A stretch of 64,000 bases of DNA from Eubacterium sp. (GTDB taxonomy: Bacteria > Bacillota > Clostridia > Lachnospirales > Lachnospiraceae). The notes under the pieces are model-generated. The model had not been told where the DNA came from. It saw only the letters and a program-made list of their open reading frames with translations, and did no database searches. Positions 53,945-63,000 of this stretch are shown here, one piece after another (position 1 is the stretch's first letter; every line of letters starts with the position of its first letter). Location: contig JAFYHN010000085.1 of assembly GCA_017539165.1 (NCBI GenBank), forward strand, positions 1 through 64,000, written 5' to 3'. A program made the position numbers and the translations under genes.

Positions 53945-55159
53945 TTAACTAAGAAATGCCTGATCATACGCCTCTTTCTTCTCCATATACTCACTCTCTA
54001 ACTTATTAAGTTTCTGCTGATTTTGTATTGCGAGATTCTGAGATTTCAAGATTGCATCATACTTATTAGCGCTGTTTGATTCATATTTAACTATTTCTTT
54101 CCCATCAGAAGACAAACCAACCAATCCCAATATGTCTGATATTTCTTTTAGTTCAGTATCATCAGAAGCTAAGTCTTTAATATTCTGTGCAAGCATATTT
54201 TCAGCACTAGCCCACTTTAGATTTAGTTCTTCGAGTATATTTTCACTATTATCATCCTCTTCATTTTCATCTTTTAATACCCTATCCAGCTCTGCTTTCT
54301 TCATTGCTATCTTTACATTTATTTCCTCTCTCTTGCTCTCGTCCTTTTCTATCGCCAGACTATCATTTAATGTCTGTATAACATTTTTTAACGATAAGAA
54401 GTTAACTTTAGGATCTTTGACGAGCACCATTCTATACTGTGCAAGCTGATCATCCATATTTCGCTTCATTGATGTAATACTTGTATCCAGAATGTTTTGT
54501 GCAGCATTCACCTTCTTTTCAAGTGACTTCATCTCGTTCATAATGCGCTTACGTTCTTCCGCTTTCGCCTTTGCCTCACCTGAAAGATCCTGGCCATTTT
54601 CATCTTTTAATTTACTGTCAATCAGTGATGGGGCTACATTTGCAGCCATCATATCAAGAACTCTTGCAAGGCCCTCAGGTATACCATGATTTGCTGCCCT
54701 CACATCCACATGGTATTTTGCTGAATTATCTGAACTTCTTGTATTATTGTCATGAACACTGATACTACCGCTCACATTTACAGAAAATGGACCGATACCC
54801 AGTTTCGCCGAAGCAGATGCACTAAGGTCAATTGCTCTTTCACTTTTTTCACTCTGTTTTACTTCCATATCGAAAAGTATATTCACTTCATCGACCTGCA
54901 GATTCGGAATAGGAACAATTGCAAGCATAGGAACATCAACTTTCATAGCATCTAGATTCATTGTTCCATCATCATTCTTACTAATCTTTTCATATTGAAA
55001 TGTTACATTTCTTACATTTCCTTTGTCATCAAATCCCACTTTATTTATAAACTCAGCCGTAGAATTTGCCAGGTTAATACTTGCGTCTGCAGCAGCCGCA
55101 AGAGGACTTCCAATCAAATCTTTCATAGGAAGGCCTGCAAATTGGTCAGAAATACCCAT
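53945..55159 (-). CDS. DUF2589 protein with long C-terminal coiled coil
   Basis: This is a 404-residue protein. Residues about 8-180 match the DUF2589 family (PF11655): MKDLIGSPLAAAADASINLANSTA, the core VPMLAIVPIPNLQVDEV and NHGIPEGLARVLDMMAANVAPSLI. The rest (about 190-404) is charged and predicted coiled coil. No signal peptide or membrane helix is seen. It is the third gene of the operon and the larger of two paralogues. The function of DUF2589 is not known; a self-associating scaffold is a reasonable guess. Confidence 0.82.
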   Translation of the reverse strand: MGISDQFAGLPMKDLIGSPLAAAADASINLANSTAEFINKVGFDDKGNVRNVTFQYEKISKNDDGTMNLDAMKVDVPMLAIVPIPNLQVDEVNILFDMEVKQSEKSERAIDLSASASAKLGIGPFSVNVSGSISVHDNNTRSSDNSAKYHVDVRAANHGIPEGLARVLDMMAANVAPSLIDSKLKDENGQDLSGEAKAKAEERKRIMNEMKSLEKKVNAAQNILDTSITSMKRNMDDQLAQYRMVLVKDPKVNFLSLKNVIQTLNDSLAIEKDESKREEINVKIAMKKAELDRVLKDENEEDDNSENILEELNLKWASAENMLAQNIKDLASDDTELKEISDILGLVGLSSDGKEIVKYESNSANKYDAILKSQNLAIQNQQKLNKLESEYMEKKEAYDQAFLS

Positions 55160-55210
55160 ATCTTGTTCCTCACTTTCTATATAGTTTTTAACATTTCTTT
55201 TACTACCGAC

Positions 55211-55366
55211 TTATTTATATTCTTTTATTTCTACATCCTCTACCCATAAGATGTTTTCAGATTTTTCTTTGATAACATAATCATAAATAATTTTAAGATT
55301 CATAATGAGTTTAGTATATTCTTCATCCATCAATTCTTCTGATGCGTTTCTTCTGAAATTACACAT
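55211..55366 (-). CDS. Small protein of 51 residues overlapping the first DUF2589 gene
   Basis: This is a small acidic/basic protein beginning MCNFRRNASEELMDEEYTK. It overlaps the 3' end of the upstream DUF2589 gene by 37 bp in another frame, with AAAGGAAA before the ATG. A longer frame to 55399 lacks a good site. Its reality rests on the spacing and ribosome binding site, not on a recognised family. Confidence 0.5.
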   Translation of the reverse strand: MCNFRRNASEELMDEEYTKLIMNLKIIYDYVIKEKSENILWVEDVEIKEYK

Positions 55367-56235
55367 GATATTTCCTTTTTCATTATTGCGTCCTGACATT
55401 TTATTATTTCATCCAATATTGCTTGTTTTTTTGCTGAGATAGGATTTTGGCCTTTCGTAGATATATTATCTTTAATCTTATTCATCTGCTCCATATCATC
55501 AGTCACCTCATCAATTTTCGAATATATCTGTTTTAACTTAGTAACCCTAGATTTAAGATCATTGATTTCTGTTATATTTTTATTTGGATTTCCATCCTCA
55601 TCAACCCCATTGCTTTTGAGTAGCTTAGCAACCTGATTAGCACCTAGTGAGTCTATAAGCCGCATGATTCCCTCTGTTGCAGGTATTGACTTTACTTTTA
55701 TTTTATACGAAACCCTCGGTAAAAAATCACTATCTCGTTGCTCTGGTGAACAGATTCTTGCTTCAAATTTTCTAACATTATCATAAGGATTTTCTTGAGA
55801 TCTCACTTCAGCCGAAAAATCTATTTCTGATTCATCAATCCCTAAATTAGCCAAAGGAACAATTGACATTAGCGGAACCCGTACCTGTAATGTGTCTACC
55901 TTGTATTTTTCCTTATCATTAGCTCTCACTTGTTCAAATGCTATATTTAATGTTTTTAAAAATAGCATTTGCTCATCACCCTTTATATTTGGTTGTGAAA
56001 GACTCTTTATACTTTGTATAATTTCCTCCCGAAGATGATAATCCGATTCTGCTAATGCATGAAGAGGCGCATATACGAGTTCATCTAGTTTTACAAAATC
56101 ACTATCCACAGTCGATGAAGATTCCACTTTATCTATTTCACCTATCAAACTATCAGTTTTATCATTATCACTACTTTTTGAAGAAGAATTGTATTTCTGA
56201 GTATTATTACGTCTATTCCTATTTGAATTGCTCAT
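55330..56235 (-). CDS. DUF2589 protein, first gene of the operon
   Basis: This is a 301-residue protein with a disordered Ser/Asn/Lys-rich N-terminus (1-45). The DUF2589 core runs from about 46 to 205: KLDELVYAPLHALAESD, VRVPLMSIVPLANLGIDESE and IPATEGIMRLIDSLGANQVA. A coiled-coil end of about 90 residues (215-300) follows. It is a divergent paralogue of the larger protein two genes downstream. GGGAGG lies 7 nt before the ATG, and the promoter with operator site is about 40 bp upstream. Confidence 0.8.
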   Translation of the reverse strand: MSNSNRNRRNNTQKYNSSSKSSDNDKTDSLIGEIDKVESSSTVDSDFVKLDELVYAPLHALAESDYHLREEIIQSIKSLSQPNIKGDEQMLFLKTLNIAFEQVRANDKEKYKVDTLQVRVPLMSIVPLANLGIDESEIDFSAEVRSQENPYDNVRKFEARICSPEQRDSDFLPRVSYKIKVKSIPATEGIMRLIDSLGANQVAKLLKSNGVDEDGNPNKNITEINDLKSRVTKLKQIYSKIDEVTDDMEQMNKIKDNISTKGQNPISAKKQAILDEIIKCQDAIMKKEISCVISEETHQKN

Positions 56236-56276
56236 ATTTCACCTCCCGATTAATAATAGTATGTCACTACATCCTC

Positions 56277-56305
56277 ATTATATGTAATTGATTCTCTCCT
56301 GCTAA
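56277..56305 (-). promoter_or_regulatory. Promoter of the cyclase-DUF2589 operon
   Basis: On the minus strand TTAGCA (56300-56305) and TATAAT (56277-56282) are exactly 17 bp apart. The -35 box lies inside the 14-bp operator at 56299-56312. The predicted start is about 56270, 35 nt before the first gene. Confidence 0.75.
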
Positions 56306-56312
56306 TTACCAG
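56299..56312. promoter_or_regulatory. Operator site 1 (CTGCTAATTACCAG)
   Basis: This is a near-perfect 14-bp palindrome with a single mismatched pair, overlapping the operon -35 box. Copies are at 56499-56512 (reverse orientation) and 56933-56946. With site 2 it shares 25 of 26 bases over an extended block (to 56324). Confidence 0.75.
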
Positions 56313-56324
56313 AAATGAAAAAAA

Positions 56325-56336
56325 TGCTAATCAGCA
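56325..56336. promoter_or_regulatory. Degenerate operator-like palindrome (TGCTAATCAGCA)
   Basis: This site agrees with the operator in 10 of 14 positions and lies 25 bp from site 1, centre to centre. It may be an auxiliary binding site. Confidence 0.45.
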
Positions 56337-56446
56337 AAAATCAAACGTTCATAACATCATTAACATCAAACAAGAGTATTATTATCAAAATTATTAATTT
56401 TCCAATAAAATAGTATATGTTCAATAACGCATTTCACCCTTTCCCA

Positions 56447-56493
56447 CCTCAAAAAACCTTGCAGAAGCGCAAGGCATTTTGAGGCTATTTTTT
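56447..56493. terminator. Two-part hairpin terminator upstream of the regulator promoter
   Basis: CCTCAAAA pairs with TTTTGAGG, and inside that CCTTGC pairs with GCAAGG. A T run follows on the plus strand; on the minus strand the inner stem is followed by TTTTTT. It can stop transcription from both sides and would isolate the operon from antisense transcription through the regulator. Confidence 0.75.
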
Positions 56494-56498
56494 CATAT

Positions 56499-56534
56499 CT
56501 GGTAATTAGCAGGGACAGTGTTTTTTAGCAAAAT
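56499..56534 (+). promoter_or_regulatory. Operator site 2 and promoter of the XRE regulator
   Basis: CTGGTAATTAGCAG (56499-56512) is the inverted copy of the operator. TTAGCA (56506-56511) is followed after 17 bp by CAAAAT (56529-56534), a weak -10. The geometry matches the operon promoter, consistent with autoregulation. Confidence 0.65.
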
Positions 56535-56568
56535 TGAAAGTATCAATAATGAAAGGAGGCTTACGCCT

Positions 56569-56778
56569 ATGATTTCTTTCAACCCTTTGTTTTCTTACAT
56601 GAAAACAAACAATATAACAATGTATAAGCTGATAAAGCTTAACATCATTACTGCAACGGAATCGACTAGGGTTCGATGTGATCACAATTTCAGGCTATCA
56701 TTCATAAACAGGCTATGCCATGAACTAAATTGTGAACCCAGTGATCTCATAGAATTTATTCCGGATAAAAAGCAGTGA
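56569..56778 (+). CDS. Small XRE/Cro-type helix-turn-helix regulator
   Basis: This is a 69-residue HTH protein of the HTH_26 (PF13443) type, MISFNPLFSYMKTNNITMYK at the start. The HTH covers about residues 15-45 and ends with CHELNCEPSDLIEFIPD. AAGGAGG precedes the ATG by 9 nt; the site is partly enclosed in an AGGC-TTAC-GCCT hairpin. It is divergent from the DUF2589 operon and flanked by identical operator sites, so it is the best candidate for their repressor. Confidence 0.85.
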   Translation: MISFNPLFSYMKTNNITMYKLIKLNIITATESTRVRCDHNFRLSFINRLCHELNCEPSDLIEFIPDKKQ

Positions 56779-56779
56779 A

Positions 56780-56822
56780 ATAAAATATGTGGCATATGAA
56801 TTCATTTTAATCATATGCCACA
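56780..56822. terminator. Bidirectional terminator between the regulator and the short convergent transcript
   Basis: TGTGGCATATG (56788-56798) pairs with CATATGCCACA (56812-56822). T-rich sequence follows on both strands (CATTTTATTC on the plus strand; TATTTTATTTC on the minus strand). It also encloses the last codons of the tiny ORF at 56811-56834. Confidence 0.85.
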
Positions 56823-56905
56823 CATTTTATTCATACCGTCTCCTTTCCGTATCTGCAACAAGATACAATATATTAAACATAATAAGCCGGTATAAGTTTG
56901 TTGCA
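56788..56905 (-). ncRNA. Predicted short transcript convergent with the regulator gene
   Basis: The promoter at 56911-56939 and the terminator at 56788-56822 define a minus-strand RNA of about 120 nt. It carries the seven-codon ORF. Read-through past the terminator would be antisense to the regulator mRNA. Existence of the RNA is inferred from signals only. Confidence 0.45.
56811..56834 (-). CDS. Tiny ORF of seven codons (MNKMCGI) with a strong ribosome binding site
   Basis: The minus-strand ATG at 56834 is preceded by AAAGGAGA at 5 nt and followed by NKMCGI and a TGA. The stop and last codons are inside the terminator stem. It has its own promoter with the shared operator. It may be a leader peptide, a signal peptide-like molecule, or an accidental ORF in a small RNA. 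Confidence 0.4.
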   Translation of the reverse strand: MNKMCGI

Positions 56906-56910
56906 GTTTC

Positions 56911-56946
56911 ATTATAGAAAGAAAAAACAAATCTGCTAATTACCAG
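56911..56946 (-). promoter_or_regulatory. Operator site 3 and promoter of the short transcript
   Basis: On the minus strand TTAGCA (56934-56939) and TATAAT (56911-56916) are 17 bp apart. Operator site 3 (56933-56946) covers the -35 box. This is the same geometry as at the operon and regulator promoters. Confidence 0.7.
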
Positions 56947-56956
56947 ATTTGAAATT

Positions 56957-57018
56957 GTTCACAAAGAAGTGGGCCGGCACTAATGTGCCGACCCACCCTG
57001 GAAAGGAAAATTGTGAAC
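56957..57018 (-). terminator. Probable terminator of the giant surface-protein gene
   Basis: GTGGGTCGGCAC pairs with GTGCCGGCCCAC (56969-56996), followed by TTCTTTGTG on the minus strand. An outer pair GTTCACAA/TTGTGAAC (56957-56964 and 57011-57018) can extend the structure. The T tract is poor, so the assignment is moderate. Confidence 0.6.
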
Positions 57019-57036
57019 CTAGATGATTCAACAATT

Positions 57037-60000
57037 TTATTCTACTGTTACCTTAATCTTCTTATATACACCATTCTGTGCGTATACATATACGAAACAA
57101 GTTCCCTTAGCTACTGCTGTAATAGTTCCCTTAGAGCTGACTTTAGCTATTTTTGTATTTGTAGAAATATACTTGATTTTTCGCTTCTTATTAATCACAA
57201 GCTTCTTATTTGCCACAGTTGCTTTTGCTCCAAGATTAAATGTTTCACCCTTTGCAAGATATACCTTATTTCCTTTTGCAACAGTAGTTACTGACTTGTA
57301 GTTAGTATACTTTCCACCCTTTGTAGATACATATATTTTTGCTGATGTACATAAAGCTTCACCCTTTGCATTATATGCAACTACATAATAGTTATATAAT
57401 TTACCAGCCTTCAGTTTCTTTCTAGTGTTCTTGTTACCTGACAATGTAACAATACTTCTTATCTTTGTTCCATAACTACCACCATAAACGGTGTATTTAG
57501 TTGCACCATCAACCTTAGACCATGAAAGCGTAATACTATTCTTTGTTACCCTTGTAGTTCGAAGGAATAATGTATAGAATGTCTCCTTATTAGGATCTAT
57601 CTTAGGCTGTTTAGCTGCTTCTTCTTCGGCCTTCTTCTTTGCAGCTTCTTCAGCAGCCTTCTTTTTAGCAGCATCCTCAGCGGCTTTCTTCTTTGCTGCC
57701 TCCTGCTCTTCTTTGGTAAGCTTAGCATCCGTCTTTACTGCATTAAGTGCTGACTTAGCATTTGCAAGTGCCTTATCTACTTCTTCTGGAGTAGTAGCTG
57801 CATCAATAGCTTTAGCTCCTGCTTCCTTAGCTGCATCAAGTGCCTTCTGCTGAGCATCACGGTAATCAGATTTGTTCTTTGCATCATAGACATCTTCAAG
57901 ACGACTCTTTGCAGCCTTCTTAGCATCATCAAGTGCCTTAGCTGTTGCAGCTTTTTCTTCCTCTGCCTTCGCCTTTGCTTCCGCAGCTTCATCTGCATCT
58001 TTCTTTGCAGCTGCTGAATTCTGATTAGCTTTGTTAACTTCTTCATCAAGAGCCTTAACTGCTGCATCCACCGCCGCTGCTGCTGCTATCTTTTCTTCAT
58101 TTGTCGTAGCAGCTTCAAGTGCCGCCTTTGCAGTTTCTAAATCTGATTTAGCCGAATCAATATTCTGCTTATCATTTTCTGAAGCATATTCATTAGCTTT
58201 AGCATCAGCCGCTGCCTGCTCTGCTAATGTTGATGCTGTTCCCGCCTCTGCTTTTGCAGCTTCTGCAGCTCTTGTCTCATTAATTAGTTCAGCTGCCGCC
58301 TTAACTGCTTTCTTTCCAGATTCAAGATTACCTAATACGTCTTCATTATTCTTTGCATCTTCAATCGCTTTCTTAGCTGCTTCTACTACTGCATCATAAG
58401 CTGTTTTCTCTTCTTCTGTCAGACCATCAGGTTTAATTCTTTCAACATATTCTGCAAGACTATCCTTTGCTACATTCTTAACGAATGGCTGGATATTCTC
58501 CTGATTCATAACAGCCTCAGCTATTGCTGCATGAAGAATCGCATCATCCACTACTTTATCAAGTGCTTCTACAGCATCTTGAAGTGCCTTTGCTTTTTCT
58601 TCCTTATCATCATTTGATGCATCTGCAGGAAGGCCTGCCAGATCTGTCTTAGCTGTATCAACAGCTGCCATAGCTTCGATTACTTTATCTACATCGTCCT
58701 TGATATACTTTGTATACTCAGTATCAGCTACTATAGGACCTGCTTTTTCAAGCACTGCTGTTGCATCCTTATTAGCATCCTCAACAACCTTATCAGCCGC
58801 TTCATTTGCTGCAGTAGTCTTAACTGCCTCAAGAAGAGCTTCCTTAGCTGTTGTAAGAGCTTTTTCTGCTGCTGCAGCAACGCCTTCTGATGTAATCTCA
58901 GCATCATTAGCTATTGTTTCTGTAACTTTCTTTTTAAGATCTGCCTTAGCCGTATTATATGCTGCATCGAGAGCTGCAAGCTGTCCTTCTGTATAATTGT
59001 TTGAGTTCTTCAGAGTATCATATACATCCTGAAGTCTCTTGAGAACATCTGCCTCAGCCTTAGTTACTTCTGCTTTTTTAGCTTCTGCTTCAGCTTTATC
59101 AGAATTCTCAATTATCTTAAAGTTTGCTGTTACAGTAAATCCTACATATTTAGCGGTGTCTCCTACTATTGCACGTACTGTGTATTCGCCAACTTTTGTA
59201 GGTACTTTATCTGTATAAGTTTCATCACTTGTTCCAGCCACCTTATAAGAGTATTCTACTACCGGCTTATAATCAGCATCTTCTGATTCTGTAGGTGAAG
59301 TAATCTCTATATTTACTGAGATTGTATCTTTATCCTCTACAAATTCAGTTGCTTCTTCATCATCCTTATATGTCTTTACGACACCATCTGCCCTAAGCTT
59401 ATCGCTTATTGTATAAGTAGCTGTCTTAGTAAATCCTGTATAAAGATCTCCGTCTTTAACAGTTGCTCTTACAATGTACTCACCTGCATCAACTGGTTTT
59501 TCAGTTGTGTATGCATCATCACCTGATGTAATGAGCTTATACTCATAGGTTATTTCACCGAGTTCATCAAGCTTCTTATCACCTGATGTGATTGCTATTA
59601 CAGGTTCAACCTTAGCTGCATCAGCAAATGCAATTTCAGTAATCTCATCTTTTCCATCTGTGATTGTTAGAGTTCCATCTCCCTCAGCCTTCTCTACTGT
59701 AAGCTTTGCTTCTGCCATTCCGGCTGTAAATCCTTCAGTTTCAGCTGTTGTGATCTCAATCACATATGTTCCAATTGTTGTAGCAGTAAGCTTACCATCT
59801 TCGCTTAGAACAGCTCCGGTCGTTCCATCTGCTAGTTTGTATGTAGCTTTACCTGCACCATCAGGTACTACAAACAGTTCTGTTATATCCCAGCCTTCCT
59901 TAGTATACTTAACTGTCTTCTCTATTGCTTTAATATCAGGTATCTGTAACCATACTGCATAAAGTGTAAAGTCATCTTTTACCTTTTCAATCTTATATGT

Positions 60001-63000
60001 CTTACCTGATTCGTAAGCATATTCTGCTTCTTTAGCATCCTTAGTCTTTGACCATCCAATGAATGCATATCCTGTCATCTTTGGAGTCTTCATTACTGAA
60101 TCATCATCAAAGCTTATTACAAAATCATCTTCCCACTTAATCTTCTGAGTCTCAGGAACATTTGTAGCTCCCTCAGCTGAGAAGTATACGTTATACTCAA
60201 CCGTAGTCTTATATATCGGATAAAGTGTAACATCTGCATTGTAGTTGTTATAAAGCTTAGCAATGATAACTGCTGAATATGTCTTATTAAGATCGAACTT
60301 ATCTGGCTTAGTAGTTCCTGACATATTTGCTATATCAGCAGTCTCTGGATGCTGATTATCAACTGATGAAGTCCATCCTACTACTTCGTAATCACTCTTA
60401 TATGACAGACCTTTAACCGTATTCGGCATTACAAACTTCTGTCCATAAGTCATATTGAACTTATCAATCTGATTACCATCTTCTTTAAATACAACATCAA
60501 ATGTTGTAGCTTCCCACTTAGCCTTAAGAGTTATAGGCTCTGTAAAGTCTGCAGTTCTGACTGCATTACCAGAAGCGTCGTAGTACATAACTTCCTTAGT
60601 AGCTCCTGCAGAAGTATCTGGAACTGTCGCATAGTATCCTTTGAACGTGAATCCCGGTGCTTCCGGAATTGTGATATCATTAAGTGCTCTTGTGTACTTA
60701 ACAAGATATTTATGATTTGTATTATCTATACCTGTTTTCTCTAATACATCTTCTGATGACTCATCAATAGCCACAACATCATCAGCTGCTCTATCTTTGA
60801 TCAATACTGATGCCTTACCCCATCCGGTATCAAAGAATTCCTTATCTTCAAGGAAATTCTCACCGATTCCATTAAAGTCATCATCAAATGTAACTTGTAA
60901 TATCTTCTCTTTTTCTACTGCGTACAGATCAAATGTACTTGTTTCCTCATCAGCTCCTGTCACAAGATTCTCTATAGCCGAACCATCTTCAAGTGCTAAT
61001 GTTCCACCATTCTTGAATGCCCATCCGGCAAATTCATATCCAGGTGTTGGCTTATATGCATTTGCATCTTCACCTTCAGTAACTACATACTTAAGATCTG
61101 CAACCTTGGTAAGCTTTCCTTCTTTATCATCATATTTGAATTCCTGCTCACCTATCTTATTAGCTTCTGCTTTAGCTCCCTGATAGAAGTTAACCTTATA
61201 TGTATTTGCTTTCCATATAGCATACAGTTTTATCGTATTTGTTTCAGCTGTTTCATCTGTTATAAGTGTCTCTGGAATAGCCTCTGTAGCAGGATCTATC
61301 CTTGCTGCATCTGTGCCTGTTGCAACAATGTATTTATAATCTGGTGTTTCTGAATCAGCTTTAAGCGCCCAACCAAGGAATGTATAACCTGTCTTACCTG
61401 GTATTACAGAAGCATCAAGCGTTACTACATTATGTGTTGTTGTAGCATCTGTATCTATATGATATGTATTATTATCAAATGGAACACTTCCAGATCCAGT
61501 ATTTGGATCATATACAATCTTGAATTCCGGAAGTTTCTGCCATACTGCATAAAGTGTAACAGTGGATGTCTTATTTACATCTTCCTGATCATATGCTTTT
61601 CCTGCCTCTATTATACCTGACTCTGGAACAACATCCTTATATCCATAGTTATCAGGTGAAGCTGACCAGCCAAGGAACTTGTAACCATCTCTTATATACA
61701 CATTATCAGCTGTGGTTACCTGAATCTTATCAGCGATTCTTACATACTTCTGATCTTCTGGATCAACATATGGATCTGCACCTTCTTCAGCAGTTTTAAG
61801 TATTCCACCATTAGCTCTGTAAGTAACCGTGAGCGGTGTATCCATCTTCCATACTGCATAAACAGTAAAGTTTGTTCCATCTACATCTGTCATGTTTAAG
61901 ATATCCTGAAGATTCTTATAAACTACATTTCCTGTCTCACTTTCAGCCCAACCCATAAATATATATCCAGGGTATTCGAACTGAGGAGCTGCAATTTTGC
62001 TTGTTTCATCATATGTGAATGTCTGCTTATATGATGTAGTTCCTTCGACTGCAACAAGTCCGTCATCTAATGTTTCTTTAAGTGCCGGAACAGTAGCATC
62101 CGCTGCTACTTTATTAACTATAGCTGCTGCCACCTCAGGAGCCTTATTTGCATTATAAGTTATCGTATACTTGATAGGTGTCCATACAGCATAGAGGGTA
62201 TGACTATAAACCACTCCTTCAGTTGGAACAACATAAGTATAATAGCCACCAGATTCAACTATATCAGTAGAATCTGCTTTAGCGTTTTCATCTTCTGACC
62301 AACCAACGAATTCATACCCTTCTCTGGTTGGAATTGTGCTTATAACCTTTGTTTTATAACCATCAACATCTTTTGTAAGATAAGTTGCATCTGGAGCAGG
62401 AACTATCTTGCCACCATTTGAGTTATAAGTAAGAATATGCTGATTGCCATCTCCAAATACTGGATAAAGATTTGTTCCTGATGTTGGACTAACTGTTATC
62501 TTTTCTCCAACAGCATATGTTACTGTATTATCTGGATTTGGATTTGCAGGAGTCCATCCAAGAAGTACCTTGTTTTCTGGAACTGTAGGTACAACATCTT
62601 CATCTGTTTCTAATCCATTTCCTGCCTTACCAATTATTATATTCTTTCCATTATATGTGGTAATTTCGGCTGCTTCATCACCACCATCACTATTTTTATA
62701 ATACCTGAATGTATGCTGATCCGGCTGCCAAACAGTGTAATAAACAGCATCATTATAAAGTGGCTCATCATGAGTCGTTATATACGTAACTGCATCATTC
62801 TCTTTAGCCCAACCATTAAATGTGTAACCAGTATATGATGGTTTACTCGAATTAACTTCAGCTACTGCTTCTGCGAGAGTATCGCCATACTTTATGGTTT
62901 TTGTTACTGACAGTTTAGTTCCACCGAACTTTCCACCATTTGCATTGAATGATATAGTAAGTTCATCGATATCCCATACTGCCCAAAGAGTAATGTCTCC

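Larger units (their letters stand above)
56236..56568. other. Divergent regulatory region between the DUF2589 operon and the XRE regulator
   Basis: This stretch contains the operon promoter and operator (56277-56312), a degenerate operator (56325-56336), a two-part hairpin terminator (56447-56484) and the regulator's promoter (56499-56534). Between 56340 and 56446 it is plain AT-rich DNA in which I see nothing. Confidence 0.75.

Noticed and set aside
55211..55399. Longer 62-residue version of the small DUF2589-operon protein
   Set aside because: The internal ATG at 55366 has the ribosome binding site; the first ATG does not.
56299..56946. Operator copies as ends of a mobile element
   Set aside because: The sites are short, lie exactly over -35 boxes, and no transposase or target duplication is found; a regulatory role explains them better.
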